A DNA stretch of 64,000 nt, taken from positions 1,706,959-1,770,958 of the forward strand of contig NC_049992.1 of assembly GCF_000003815.2 (NCBI RefSeq). The letters run 5' to 3'. This stretch comes from Branchiostoma floridae. Taxonomy: Eukaryota > Chordata > Leptocardii > Amphioxiformes > Branchiostomatidae. The position numbers and the translations under genes are program-made. Positions 45,590-59,098 of this stretch are shown piece by piece. A model generated the notes under the pieces. That model was not told the DNA's origin. It made no database searches and saw only the letters and a list, made by a program, of their open reading frames with translations. Each line of letters starts with the position of its first letter. Within the stretch, counting starts at the first letter, position 1.

Positions 45590-48500
45590 GGCCCATTTGC
45601 AGAGGAAGCCAGACTAACCAGACAAGATCAGAGTTCCAGAGATCGGATTTAGATTCATTTCGAGTCGAAATATAGACCGAAATGCCTCCAAGCTAGGTTA
45701 GAACCTGGTGTCTTATGCCGAAGGGCAGTTGGTTCTGAAGGCTATACAGATACAGAAACTGGGGTGTTATGCCGAAGGGCAGTTATACAGCTGTATATAG
45801 ACACATATTTTCACATAGAAATTAGAAGGGTGGCTACACATGTGCAGATACGACGTATACAGAAGCTTGTTGTTTTCCCTAAGGGTGGCTTTACCTGCTA
45901 TACATGTACATTGATACAGATATTGTACTATCCACATTTTTATGTAGTTTCAATATAGGGAGTATTAACTCTGTAGCAGAATGTATTGCATTGGTTCTTA
46001 GAATAGAGAGATAGAGGACCATCTGGACTGGCAGCCAGGCACCCATAAGTCAGGTAACCTTGATGTAACAGTAATCGCCCCAGGTGCAGCCATTCCAGGT
46101 CTGTAGATGTTTTATTATGATCATTAAAAACCTATAAGTATAAGTCATGTGCGCAAACCCCTATCTCCTACAGAATCCTCAGGGAATTGTTTCTTTTTTG
46201 GTCATTTCTCTGAAATGTTGACATGGGAGTAGTTAGCAATGGAGCAGGCCTGTGGAAACAGCAGAAGGTTGTCCGAGGAAATGTTCCCTTTGCTTTTATT
46301 TTCCCCTGCATCATCTTACTTAGTTTTATCATCATCCTGCTTAGTTTTATCATCATCCTGCTTAGTTCTATCATTGTTATGCTGACAGTGACAGGAGTCT
46401 CTACAGTACAAATGTAAGTCCAAGCAAAACACAGCTGATATTCTATTATTGTCTAGGGGTGAACATCAGAAATGCAGAGAAGCCCGTCTGTGGATGAATA
46501 TGGTCTGAGAAAATGTGGTTTCAAAATCCAGTTCAAACAAATGTGTGGTCTCTGTGTAAAAAAGGTCCTGAGAGATTTGTAGCCCTCCTCTTTGATATGA
46601 TTGATATGTCAACAACTGTAACTTGATATGTCAACAACTGTAACTTGATGATGGTTTGATATGCGGAAGCTTCAACACAAAAATAATATTTGAATTGTTC
46701 TTTTTTGAGTGTGTATATTTCATAGCAGACACTGATTGACAGAGACAATGGTGAAAGACATGTCACATAGAGATGGTATCTCTGGACTGACTGCTTTGAT
46801 GCTAAATCATTGCTACTAGTAGGTATTTGCTCCTAGCTGATATATTCCATTTGATAGGAAAAGACATGTTGAACGTATGACCCTATTGTCATATAAAGCT
46901 GTAATCTGCCATCACCAAGTCCGTTCTCAGAATCATGAGAATGAGTGAAACAGTATAAGGAGGGCTGCCCATACTTGCCATAGCTAACATGGCTTCACAT
47001 AACATATTTGTACCTACAGCCTAGTACAGGGCCCGCCTTGCCTTTTCAGAGAGAAATTCCTTCCATATGCCAAGAATGGAGGCATTTTGTACTAGGTATT
47101 TTGCTGTGGGATAAAGATTGATAAATCCGGATTAGACTGTAACCACAAAGTAATTAAGCTGTTTATGTAAGACTTTAATGATGCAATAATGAAGATGGAC
47201 GGACAAACACTGCAGTTCATTAACTTGATTAATTATGGCTGGAGCCTGTCTTCAAGCTGCATCACTGGGAACAGGCACAACAGATTAGTGACAGGCATTG
47301 TGCTGTGCTATCCTGCAGGAATCATAGTCTTGCTAAGCGATGTGATGATAGAATATAGATAAGACTATTAACAGATTTGAGTCAGTTAATTTACTTCAGC
47401 CATTTGTGTCTGGCCCTGTGTCAGACCCCCGTGGGACCACACAGGTTGGTGTGTGAGATGTCTGGTCCATATTCTGCATTGTGAGGTGCCTGCCAGCCGG
47501 GCAGGTTCCCATGACGATGGTGGCTCTGGTCCATAGAACTGCAGGCCGCCCCGTGGGGAGGGTGAACCCGCTTTGTGATGGTGTATAGGGGCGACCTCTG
47601 ACCCTCCGCTCAACCCACATTATAACTCAAGTGGATCAAATTAAACCTAATTCTTTGACAGTTCCAAGATTCGCTCCACCCCACATGACACAGTGTAAAT
47701 ACACTGGGAGTTATTCTGTAATAATAGTTCTCTGAAACAGTTGCTTTGTTGATAATGTGGCAATGATGGTTTTCTAAACTTATGTTTTCTTAGTATGTTC
47801 TAAAATATGTTGTCTTGTAAGTATGTATGTATGATCCAATATCAACATCTGTTATGTCACGTCACTCTTTTGCTTATGCTGTAACACTAGCAGTGTATAT
47901 ATGAACTATATCTGTATATATAATTTTTATCTATATATAGACAATAATTGCTGGGATTGGAATTGGAGTTGCAATTGGAAAAAACAGTCAAAATTGAGCC
48001 GAATGAAATGCATGACGATGTTTGTAATGTGGCAAATCACCGGCACTTTAAGGGTAATTGGGTGGAACATGATGTCAATGACTTGGAAATCAGTAGTATA
48101 ACCGTAAGCCACAGAAAGTTATCACCTCGATTGTTCAACATTCAAAATTGATTTTTTTTTAGTACTTTAAGAGGACATCATGGAAACAGAGAATTGAGAG
48201 GCTTTGAATGTGCCTCATTCACAAACAGTCACTATTTGATAGCATTACCTGGTGATTGGTGCAGACTTTCCACTCTGTTTCAGGTCTCATGCCCATCTTC
48301 CATTCAAACTGACAAATAAGATTTGCCCTGATGCAAAGTGTTATTTCCAATGGTGCATGAAGGAATGTTTCAACTCCCATCCACAACTAATAATAGTAAT
48401 GTTATACAGCAGGTTATACCCGTGATTCCATGCATTTTCCTGTGTGTGTGGTACCATAGGAATTCAGCCAGGATTCCAGCCAGTTTGTCATGGCCAGTAC

Positions 48501-49560
48501 CTGCCTGGGGGATTCCCAGATCGGCATGACTTCCCCTGGAATGCAGAAGAATGTTGGGCACCTCCAGGCTGCACATTCTTGTTTCCAGTCTGAGGAGGGA
48601 ACAGTCAAAGCTATTCATTTTCTTGAGAAAAAAATCTACTCATCTTTCTCTGATCATTGAGGTTAAATCAAGGTTATTAACCTCCTTGCTCCGATGACTG
48701 GGGTAATGCCACAACCCAGCCAGCTGCAGCTACGAGATATTTGAGTGTGTAACTGTTTTATAGAGTAGATAACCTGCCCAAGAACACCACTCACTAAGCC
48801 CACAAACCCTGGTTTACATGGACAGGTCGTCACTATAGACTTGGGTCAATTGGAAAATTATATAAAGGAAGACCAAAATTAGTGACAATGGCCAGGTGTT
48901 CATTATGTACATGTTTCGTCTCTATTTAGATTTACCACTTTTGTGGAAGGATTGATGTAACGGTGGTCACAATCCTTTGGCCGAAATACCACCAGGTACA
49001 AGTTTCATCTCTAGGGCTTATTTCCTATATATGACAGGACCCTGTGTTGATGGGCGGTGCCTGGGGTGGATACAAACTGACAGGTTCGAGTGGATACAAA
49101 GTAACAGGTTTGAGTGGATACAAAGTGACATTTTTGAGTAGGTGTAGCAATGTTTGCTTGTGGGAGAGACACACAGTAGCAGAAGCACTTCCCTCACGGT
49201 TCCCCAGAGGGTATATGTAGGAGAATGGTAATACAGTACTAATAGTGCTGACAGACTGTGTGGCATGTGGTGGTGTTTGTACAGATTTCCATTTGTTAGT
49301 AGTAGTAGAGATCAATTTCTTCCAAAATACAAACCACAATTCCAATCATCTCAGCCTCCATTTATCAAATTGTATGAATGGTAATAAGATTAATGATAAC
49401 GATGATGAAGCAGTCTGACATCCAGGCAGAATTGTTTGCTTTTGTTCCTGCCTCTCCACAAACAGTTTCCTCAGAAAACAAACCAAACTGGGAAACAGAA
49501 ACTTGATACACTCCTAGCTTCTGTACTGTAGATCAAACTACCATCATTCATGTCCAGCTC
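45590..49560. other. Gene-free stretch, small repeats only
   Basis: Seen: a taagt-type repeat of cttagttttatcatcatcct at 46318-46372, a doubled ttgatatgtcaacaactgtaa at 46598-46646, and three copies of gagtggatacaaa-tgacagg at 49066-49138. No exon is convincing. Confidence 0.45.
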
Positions 49561-49591
49561 GGGGACATTTGGGGCTGTGTAGTGGGACTCA

Positions 49592-49614
49592 AGAAGAAGA
49601 AGAAGAAGAAGATG
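49592..49614. repeat. (AAG)n microsatellite
   Basis: About seven AAG/GAA triplets. Confidence 0.9.
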
Positions 49615-49819
49615 GAAAACCTATGTTGATAGGATTGCTGCCCCTACGGCCGGTGAGGCTATGGGACCAGTGAGATGAGGTTGTGGGACTCAGACCACCT
49701 CTAAGAGTCCCTAGGGATCCTGTAAAGTGTAGAAATGTTGCTGATGTGATTATGAGGGGCTGTAATGGTGTTCTCACCACTTCATTTGCTGATGAGACTT
49801 GTACTGGAGTCCACTCTGG

Positions 49820-50764
49820 TAGGGAGTTCCCTGGGCACCGAATGGGAGGGTCTGTGTAGGGGGATCCTGGTACTGATGAGATTTGTGGTCTGTCAAGGTC
49901 CATTTGCTTACAAATTTATAAGGATTTCCCTGGGCACCTAATATATTAGGGTCTGCATGGGGGATCCTGGTAATGCTTAAATTCAGGAAGGCTGCTAATG
50001 TACACAAGCTTAGTATTCTTGTGGAGGTTTTCAAATGAGTTCTTTGTATTGTTCCACAATTGCTTTCCTGTGGCATCTGGCTTTTGGCACAACCAGACAC
50101 TTACTTTTGGCACAACCGCACACTCCACTGTGACCTTTGACACAACTGTACACTTGCTGTGACTTTTACTAGTTTTAGCACAACCATACACTTACTTTGA
50201 CTTTTGGCACAACCGGACACTTACTTTGACTTTTGGCACAACCGGACACTTACTTTGACTTTTGGCACAACCGGACACTCTGTTTTGACTTTTGGCACAA
50301 CCGGACACTTACTGTGACTTTTGGCACAACCGGACACTTGCTGTGACTTTTGGCACAACCGGACACTTACTGTGACTTTTGGCACAACCGCATACTCCAT
50401 TTTGACTTCTGGCACAACCGGACACTCTGTTTTGAGTTTTGGCACAACCGGACACTCTGTTTTGAGTTTTGGAACTACCGGACACTCCACTGTGAATTTG
50501 GCACAACTGGACACTCCATTTTGACTTTTGGCACAATCGGACACTCTGGCCTACAACTACGCAGTATACTTTGTCAGTTACCCTTAACGATGAATTCAGG
50601 AAAACCAAAGAACTTGCTGCATCGCATTTAAGTGACCGATTAGGCTTCACCGACAATTTTCAGAGAATCCCTAACGCTAAATTAGAGTGGGCCGGTGGCG
50701 GCTACGATTAATGCTGAATTAAAAGTGTTGCCTGCTGGTCCCAGAAAAAAGGCATGCAGACCCT
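49820..50764. mobile_element. Diverged relative of the GAGGGTCTGCATG transposon with internal 29-bp array
   Basis: AGGGTCTGCATGGGGG at 49948 and GCATGCAGACCCT ending at 50764 are the same termini as the elements at 9004 and 36817. ccctaacgctaaatt near 50670 recalls their subterminal units. No clear target duplication. Between lie about 15 copies of a 29-bp unit (gacttttggcacaaccggac) at about 50088-50555. The left end is itself doubled: a second gggagggtctgtgtaggggg lies at 49844, about 102 bases upstream. Confidence 0.65.
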
Positions 50765-50769
50765 GAAAG

Positions 50770-51410
50770 TACCTCCCTTCCTTCCACATGTATGTTCTTA
50801 CTAAAACTCAGCCGGAATACAAATGGGCATCCGATCAGACTGTCCTGAGATACATGTAGATTACTGCCTCCACTCTGCCTGATAGTGGAGTTATTCATAG
50901 TTATGGTACTTTCTGCCTTGTGATGTCAAATTGTAGGACAATAAAATCTTATAGTGTCCTCGTCAAACTGCACATTATCGAGTTTTTATATCTCATGATC
51001 AGAGAAACATTACTGTAACCCGTAATCCTGCACTTTCATGGTTACCCTGGTAAAAGAACACAGAAATAAATAAATATGTACCCTGTTCATAATGCAATAT
51101 CCTACCCATCAATTGTTGTACGGCAACCCTATGTTTTGTTATTTTTATAATTCTCTCGGAACAACGAATACCCTTCAAAATTATGGTACAATTCTGAAAT
51201 GCTTACAAATGTATTTGATTTTAAGTTTGTAAGATAACAAAGGGATTTTATCATGGCTGGTTTTAATGTTTATATATGTAAATGTCGGCGCAATTCAGCC
51301 ACTGCTACTATGCCGTGCATCTGTAATAAAACTTGTCATCATGCACTTACATATACCCTGTCCATCATGCACTCCTCTCTCCCATCATGCATCTGCACTT
51401 ACACACACAG
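50770..51410. other. Gene-free stretch
   Basis: Nothing recognisable between the 29-bp-array element and the candidate coiled-coil segment. Confidence 0.5.
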
Positions 51411-51489
51411 AATGAGAAGAAAGGAAGGAGAAGAAAAGTTGAGGAAGCTGAGAGAGGAGAGAGATGAAGACAGACAAGTTCTACAATGA
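51410..51489 (+). CDS. Possible coiled-coil exon
   Basis: After cacacacag the + strand reads MRRKEGEEKLRKLREERDED and ends QVLQ then a stop. The charge pattern is that of a coiled coil, but purine-rich low-complexity DNA gives the same result by chance, and no partner exon was found. Confidence 0.2.
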
Positions 51490-51534
51490 CAGATGACCCA
51501 TCCCCAGATTCCTTGGGAAAACCCCCTCCTCAGA

Positions 51535-52010
51535 GCTGGGCCTTCCCATCCTCAGGTGGCCTTCCCATCCTCAGGTGGCCTTCCCATCCTCAGAGCTGGG
51601 CCTTCCCATCCTCAGGTGGCCCTTCCAGAGCTGGGCCTTCCCATCCTCAGGTGGCCTTCCCATCCTCAGGTGGCCTTCCCATCCTCATGTGGCCATTCCA
51701 GAGCTGGGCCTTCCCATCCTCAGGTGGCCTTCCCATCCTCAGGTGGCCCTTCCAGAGCTGGGCCTTCCCATCCTCAGGTGGCCTTCCCATCCTCAGGTGG
51801 CCATTCCAGAGCTGGGCCTTCCCATCCTCAGGTGGCCATTCCAGAGCTGGGCCTTCCCATCCTCAGGTGGCCTTCCCATCCTCAGGTGGCCTTCCCATCC
51901 TCAGGTGGCCTTCCCATCCTCAGGTGGCCATTCCAGAGTTGGGCCTTCCCATCCTCAGGTGGCCATTCCAGAGCTGGCCCTTCCATCCTCAGGTGGCCAT
52001 TCCAGAGTTG
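51535..52010. repeat. 19-bp-based minisatellite resembling splice junctions
   Basis: Two words, ccttcccatcctcaggtgg and ccattccagagctggg, alternate about 25 times. The first has a pyrimidine tract followed by CAG|GTGG, so it reads as acceptor and donor at once. All three + frames are open because of the repeat. Confidence 0.9.
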
Positions 52011-52029
52011 GACCTTCTCCTCCATCTTG

Positions 52030-53200
52030 CTGAGGAAAAGCATAAATGTAAGGCTCGAAATCTGTCAGACTCTGGCATCAGACTTGGAGTTTACTGAAAA
52101 TAGCCATTTTAAGGTTCAATTTTCTTGGCTTCGTGGTCCCAGTTTGGATCCAATGCCACATTTACCCGTTTAGAATCCCCCTAAAAGGACTATAAAGCGA
52201 CATCCATGGACGGATATTTCATGTGGAACTATTCTATACCTATTAAAGACCATTTCTATGCCTATTATGGACCATGATATAGTCCAGATACATGGTACTA
52301 GTCCCCTGTGACTGCAACCACACAACTTTGGAAGTACCATAGACTGTAGAATTGTATATCCCTACAGACATAAAAGTTGTGATCATGATATAGAGAAGTA
52401 ATGTTTCATGAATTCGCATGTACATGTACATGGGAGTCTTTACTGTACTTTCAGATAACTGTTTACGGTGAAGGTTACATGATCATTCCTCTAGCAGCCA
52501 GCAAAAAGTGTTACGATGTCTCAATTGTTACACATCCAGTATGGCAGATTTTATTATTCAAGACAATACAAGACTTGTGGGTCGCAGGCAGCAGATAACG
52601 ATCCCTTACAAACTCATAGATAAACTAGAAAGGCAACATTTTCGAAGAAAATGCAGGATGTTAAAGAAGGGAAAAGAAAGGAAAAATCGCAAGAAAAGAA
52701 ACAACTATAAATGCAACATTTCTGTGAAAATGCAGCACATGTGATGTCCCACATCTGCAACAAGTTTGTGCTTTTCCATCCTCAGGACCTTCCCTGGGGT
52801 GATGACATTTCAGCTGTCCAACCCTCCCAGTACATGTACATTATTACTTGTACGTGTGTGAAGTTATTTATGATCTAAAGCCATGGAAGGCCCAGTGTAG
52901 CCTGTATATCAAACTACTGAGCTGAAAGTCAACTAGACTCAGAAACCCCTACACAGTCCAAATAAGTGCTACAGGTAGAACTATTCACTAGTAGGTATGG
53001 GTTCAGATTTCCTGGTATGTTTTATTTTTGCCACAACCTCTCGCTACAAACTAATCGCCACGCCATCATCTGGATTCAAGTATTGTGGCACATACTGTAC
53101 TATCACACTCACTTGCTTACAATCACACATTTCCTGAACAATTTGTGCTAATATCAAGACTTGCCCATCAGTCATTAATTTTGAATGTGTGGCTTGTCAG
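52030..53200. other. Gene-free stretch
   Basis: A Lys/Arg-rich short open frame ending near 52744 was noted but has no support. Confidence 0.45.
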
Positions 53201-53202
53201 AG

Positions 53203-53221
53203 GGGGGGGGGGGGGGGGGGA
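53203..53221. repeat. Poly(G) tract
   Basis: Nineteen consecutive G; shorter G runs lie at 12017-12030, 24270-24285 and 24370-24380. Confidence 0.9.
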
Positions 53222-53554
53222 GGCTTCATACCACCAGAAGTTACCCCAAGCCTTTTTTTTTGCTTTCCAAATGTTTTAAAACATCCGACTTCACAGTAGA
53301 CTAGCAAGCAAAGATTTCCCTTTGACCTTGCACTTTTTTTGTTGGTTACACTTCATCGACCGTCTCCCCTCTTCTCTATTCCCCCAGTCCCTTCCCCAAA
53401 ATTACCTTCTGTGGGTCAATTACGAGGCATTAAGCAAACTCCTGGCTAATGCTGTTTCCTGAAGCTTTTAATCCCCTCCCAAGGACTGGGTAATTCTGAT
53501 CTGCTACAGCTGGCATCTACTAGTAACCTTTTCCTTCAGTACTCACAAACCCCA

Positions 53555-53990
53555 AGGCTTTGGGAGACAGTGGGTAATATATTAGGCAATGTTGGGGGTT
53601 AAGGAAGACAGTGGGTTAGCATAGGCAATGTTGTGGGTTAGGGAGGACAGTGGGTTAGCTAGGCAATGTTGTGGGTTAGGGAGTACAGGGGGTTAGCATA
53701 GGCAATGTTGTGGGTTAGGGAGGACAGTGGGTTAGCATAGGCAATGTTGTGGGTTAGGGAAGACAGTGGGTACTATGTTAGGCAATGTTGTGGGTTAGGG
53801 AGTACAGGGGGTTAGCATAGGCAATGTTGTGGGTTAGGGAAGACAGTGGGTTAGCATAGACAATGTTGTGGGTTAGGGAGGACAGTAGTAGTCCACTGTA
53901 TTCTGCTGATGCAGTGGTCTGAACACTCTGCACTCTGGGGGTTAGGGAATACGGTGGGTAATATATTAGGCAATGTTGTGGGTTAGGCGA
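53555..53990. repeat. 39-bp minisatellite, about ten units
   Basis: The unit contains ggcaatgttgtgggttaggg and acagtgggttagcata. Each unit has one ttaggg, which is not a telomeric array. Confidence 0.9.
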
Positions 53991-54344
53991 GGAAAGGCAT
54001 AAGCAACCAGACGCTGCACCTACTATGGTCCTATCTCCCATCCTGCTGTGTGTCCCTGACTGATCCATGGATGCAGCTGGACATGACAGATGTTTGCTGT
54101 ATTTCCCTGGAACTAGATTTGTATGTTATATATCAGGGTATCCCTACGGACCTCATCTGTCTCGCTATAATGGCAGAGAGTGCTGCGTCTTTCCTTTTCA
54201 ATTTGTATGGCCCTGAGCAATGGACACATGAGAAATGCTGGGTTATATGCCATTATCTGAGCAGTGTACACGAGAAATGTCTGGTTATTATTACTTATAT
54301 GCCATTATCGTTTGCCCGGTTGCGCCTATTAGTGCTAAACACAC

Positions 54345-54890
54345 ATTACAAAGGTTACACCTAGCAGTGGTAAACATACATCACCAAGGCTGTGCCTAGC
54401 AGTGCTAGATATACATCACCTTAGTTATGCCTAGCAGTGCTAGATATACATTAATGTGGTTATGCTTAGCAGTGCTAGATATACATTACTGTGGTTGTGC
54501 CTAGCAGTGCTAGATATACATTACTGTGGTTATGCCTAGCAGTGCTAAATATACATTACTGCGGTTATGCCCTAGCACTGCTTCACCAAGGTTATGTCTA
54601 GCAGTGCTAGATATACATTACTGCGGTTATGCCCTAGCACTGCTTCACCAAGGTTATGTCTAGCAGTGCTAGATATACATTACTGTGGTTATGCCTAGCA
54701 GTGCTAGATATACATTACTGTGGTTATGCCTAGCAGTGCTTCACCAAGGTTATGCCTAGCAGTGCTAGATATACATTACTGTGGTTATGCCCTAGCACTG
54801 CTTCACCAAGGTTATGTCCAGCAGTGCTAGATATACATTACTGTGGTTATGCCTATCAGTGCTAGATATCACTGTGGTTATGTCTAGAAT
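54345..54890. repeat. ~34-bp minisatellite, about 15 units with two variant types
   Basis: The main unit has tagcagtgctagatatacat and tactgtggttatgcc; a variant, agcactgcttcaccaaggtt, alternates with it. Confidence 0.9.
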
Positions 54891-54954
54891 TACCAAACGT
54901 GAGTGGTTGCTAGGCCGGTTACTAGGCCACATCTGTCACCTTTCCTGGGGATGA

Positions 54955-55155
54955 CCTGCGGAGTCAGCAGGACTCATCCTTGTCTGGTTACCAGGCTCCT
55001 GAGGCCAGGCCTGTACGGTTACCAGGCTCCTGAGGCCTGGCCTGTACGTTTACCAGGCTCCTGGGCCTGACCTGTATGGTTACCAGGCTCCTGGGCCTGG
55101 CCTGTACGGTTACCAGGCTCCTGAGGCCTGGCCTGTACGGTTACCAGGCTCCCTC
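54955..55155. repeat. ~31-bp minisatellite, about six units
   Basis: Repeats of ggttaccaggctcctgagg and cctggcctgtac. Confidence 0.9.
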
Positions 55156-55159
55156 TGGC

Positions 55160-56325
55160 CTGCCCAGTCAGCAGGACTCATCCCTGTCTGGTCCTCATTT
55201 TGTGCAACATTCCTGCTGATACTGCTGAAGGCACAGGTCATGGCAACAGCACTGAGTGGAGTCTTGGGTTGGATAGGAGTGGAGTCTTGGGTTGGACAGG
55301 AGTTGTCAGGATAACCACAGCTGTAAGCCTTTTTACATCTGGTTATTACCTTCGACAGGTTATGTTTTTCTATCATTCATGTATACCAGAGTTTGTGTTG
55401 CATATGGTTAAGTCTTTACCTGTAGAAAAAAAATGAGATTTTGGACCCCCCAGTGACCTTCCCTGGTACTGCACCAGGCTGACTATTTGTGTTTTTTTGT
55501 ACCTGTACCGAACCTCACCACTGTAACTGCCAGCATGTGTGAATGCCTCCCCAATAGCACCAGGCACATGTATGATGTCACCATGGTACAAGGATAAACC
55601 TGACATAAACCTTTCCCTACAGTTCCTCTGTGCACAATTGTACATGCAGCTACTTTTCCTGGAGACACATTTCCAAGTTTGGTTTCACAAAAAACGTTCA
55701 GCTATAGCAGCTATCGATAACCTGTCTTTAAATTTAAATTTTCCATCATAATTTTGTTCAGAAACATTCCTTATGACTGAATATGCCTGTAGCTTAGGTC
55801 TTTGGGTCAGACTTTGCCAAGCTGGAATGTATTATTGCTTCTGTCCCATTTTGGTCCATTAGAAATTCCCAGCTTAAATATGACAACATGGATGCTGTAG
55901 TTATGAAAACATGAGGAGTTGTTCAACTTGTTGGCATGCTTGATAATGGGGGAGGTGAGTGTTGGCTAAACTGTTTGGGTAGTGGCTATTACCCTGAGTT
56001 CAGGAGGTGACCTGAGTTCCTCCCACTTCTGTGTTGTGACAACTGTGAAACACAGACCAGATGTGGAACATGCTCAGCTCTTGTGTTGTGTACTGTGCTC
56101 TTATGTGTGTACTCAAGGCTGCCTACATGCACTGTTGGGTTGGGTGGATGGAAACAATCTGCTTCAAATCAAAGTAGTGTTACAATTGATGTGCAAATTT
56201 GGTATATTCTTATGGAGTCATTTATTTTTCATCATCATCATCATTCATCTGGTTACACCGGTCAGGCACAGCTTTGCTTTGGTTCAAAATATTAGTTATT
56301 CTTTTCAAATTTAAATATTTCTATA
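55160..56325. other. Gene-free stretch
   Basis: attaccttcgacaggttatg at 55346 resembles attaccttcgacaagaaggt at 13838, so both are probably ends of one dispersed repeat. No gene was seen. Confidence 0.4.
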
Positions 56326-56329
56326 GCTT

Positions 56330-56590
56330 ATAGTATGCTACAAAACAAACATGCTACAATACCCTATGCTAGAAAACAAACATGGTACAATACCCTATGC
56401 TAGAAAACAAACATGCTACAATACCCTATGCTAGAATACAAACCTGCTACAATACCCTATGCTAGAAAACAAACATGGTACAATACCCTATGCTAGAAAA
56501 CAAACATGCTACAATACCCTATGCTAGAATACAAACCTGCTACAATGCCCTATGCTAGAAAACAAACATGCTACAATGCCCTATGGTTGG
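56330..56590. repeat. ~31-bp minisatellite, about eight units
   Basis: Repeats of acaataccctatgctagaaa and acaaacatgct. Confidence 0.92.
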
Positions 56591-56744
56591 TATATGGGTA
56601 TTCAGAACCATGTCAAGGGTCGATAAAGATGGCGATAAAAGTGACGGGGGCAAAATTGCCCTGGATGTGGAAATTGAATTTGATGACAAAGTGATGATAT
56701 TTCATCATTTTGTGGGCAGCGGAAACTGCCAGCGGTCAGAGTAG

Positions 56745-58410
56745 CGAGGCTGGAACATGGCCCAAGCCACGATGATTCGGTCAGGACAGAACGGGAGGCT
56801 GGAACATGGCCCGAGCCACGGATAATTGGTCAGGGCAGAACGGGAGGCTGGAACATGGTCCGAGCCACGGATAATTGGTCAGGGCAGAACGGGAGGCTGG
56901 AACATGGCCCGAGCCACGGATAATTGGTCAGGACAGAACGGGAGGCTGGAACATGGTCCGAGCCACGATGATTCAGTCAGGACAGAACGGGAGGCTGGAA
57001 CATGGCCCGAGCCACGATGAGTCAGTCAGGACAGAACGGGAGGCTGGAACATGGTCCGAGCCACGATGATTCAGTCAGGACAGAACGGGAGGCTGGAACA
57101 TGGCCCGAGCCACGATGAGTCAGTCAGGACAGAACGGGAGGCTGGAACATGGTCCGAGCCACGATGAGTCAGTCAGGGCAGAACGGGAGGCTGGAACATG
57201 GTCCGAGCCACGATGAGTCGGTCAGGACAGAACGGGAGGCTGGAACATGGCCCGAGCCACGATGAGTCAGTCAGGGCAGAACGGGAGGCTGGAACATGGT
57301 CCGAGCCACGATGAGTCGGTCAGGACAGAACGGGAGGCTGGAACATGGCCCGAGCCACGATGAGTCAGTCAGGACAGAACGGGAGGCTGGAACATGGCCC
57401 GAGCCACGATGAGTCAGTCAGGACAGAACGGGAGGCTGGAACATGGTCCGAGCCACGGATAATTGGTCAGGACAGAACGGGAGGCTGGAACATGGTCCGA
57501 GCCACGATGATTCAGTCAGGACAGAACGGGAGGCTGGAACATGGCCCGAGCCACGATGAGTCAGTCAGGACAGAACGGGAGGCTGGAACATGGCCCGAGC
57601 CACGGATAATTGGTCAGGACAGAACGGGAGGCTGGAACATGGTCCGAGCCACGATGATTCAGTCAGGACAGAACGGGAGGCTGGAACATGGCCCGAGCCA
57701 CGATGAGTCAGTCAGGACAGAACGGGAGGCTGGAACATGGTCCGAGCCACGATGATTCAGTCAGGACAGAACGGGAGGCTGGAACATGGCCCGAGCCACG
57801 ATGAGTCAGTCAGGACAGAACGGGAGGCTGGAACATGGTCCGAGCCACGATGAGTCAGTCAGGGCAGAACGGGAGGCTGGAACATGGTCCGAGCCACGAT
57901 GAGTCAGTCAGGGCAGAACGGGAGGCTGGAACATGGCCCGAGCCACGATGATTCAGTCAGGACAGAACGGGAGGCTGGAACATGGCCCGAGCCACGATGA
58001 GTCAGTCAGGACAGAACGGGAGGCTGGAACATGGTCCGAGCCACGATGAGTCGGTCAGGACAGAACGGGAGGCTGGAACATGGCCCGAGCCACGATGAGT
58101 CAGTCAGGGCAGAACGGGAGGCTGGAACATGGTCCGAGCCACGATGAGTCAGTCAGGGCAGAACGGGAGGCTGGAACATGGTCCGAGCCACGATGAGTCA
58201 GTCAGGGCAGAACGGGAGGCTGGAACATGGTCCGAGCCACGATGAGTCGGTCAGGACAGAACGGGAGGCTGGAACATGGTCCGAGCCACGATGAGTCGGT
58301 CAGGACAGAACGGGAGGCTGGAACATGGCCCGAGTCACGATGATTCAGTCAGGACAGAACGGGAGGCTGGAACATGGCCTGAGCCACGATGATTCGGTCA
58401 GGACAGAACG
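56745..58410. repeat. 49-bp minisatellite, about 34 units
   Basis: The unit contains gaggctggaacatggcccga and cgatgagtcagtcaggacag. Diagnostic variants (gataattggt; gattcag; gagtcag; ggcag/gacag) recur in blocks, which indicates spread of multi-unit segments. Confidence 0.97.
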
Positions 58411-59098
58411 GCAGACGAGTGCCCTTGTTGTCGCCCATTTCCGCCTCTTTCATTCCAAATTTTCAAATATTTATCATTGGCATTGCCAAGTGTTTGTACA
58501 ATGTACATAAATTCATAATAGCAAGATAGTTCAGCTTGCTCAACTGCAAATCGAACTATCAAAATGTTTTCCACAAGTTGCAAGTTGCAGGTGTGGGCTG
58601 TTTCCCTGGTTAGCAGTGATGTATTAAGTAATCTACTTCTGTGAAAATAAGACATCACTAACACCAGTGCAGCTGTGCCGTCATGTGTTCCACCATTAGT
58701 AGGAATGTTGGAAATCAGATTGATGCCATTCCTTCCCACTTACGAAGGTTCAGATTCTAAACTAAGTGTTTGGAATTCCTGAGAATTGCCAGTAATGCCT
58801 GCTGAAGCTGCCTTTATGTGCTGCTGAATATTTCATGTCATCACGTCCCTATCTCCCACATCACTGCTGTATAAAGGGCCCGTATTTATGTCGCATGCCG
58901 CCCGTCAGAGCCAACGCTGGATCAAAGAGTTCTCAGAATCGGATATAGAGAAATCTCGGTCGGGCTTTCTGTGTAAGATGATAGGGATAATTTTTACCCA
59001 TTCATATCCATATCATGCCGGTTTGTAAGTATCTTCTTATCCAGGCCCATTCGTCAAGCAGGGCTGCCGGTCGATGGCTAGAGTGGGGAACGATTCAT

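Noticed and set aside
46223-46417. Short + frame with an Ile/Leu membrane-like stretch
   Set aside because: The hydrophobic part comes from a tandem tatcatcat repeat; no supporting context.
47386-47620. GC-richer segment open in two - frames (75 codons)
   Set aside because: No splice sites of matching phase, no domain, and two frames open at once suggest composition only.
51486-52173. Proline/serine-rich open frames of 150-226 codons in three + frames
   Set aside because: They are produced by a minisatellite whose units keep all frames open; there is no coding signal.
53555-53990. Interstitial telomere because of TTAGGG
   Set aside because: TTAGGG occurs once per 39-bp unit and not in tandem, so it is a minisatellite.
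56745-58410. CRISPR-like array
   Set aside because: There are no spacers; units are contiguous and the genome is eukaryotic.
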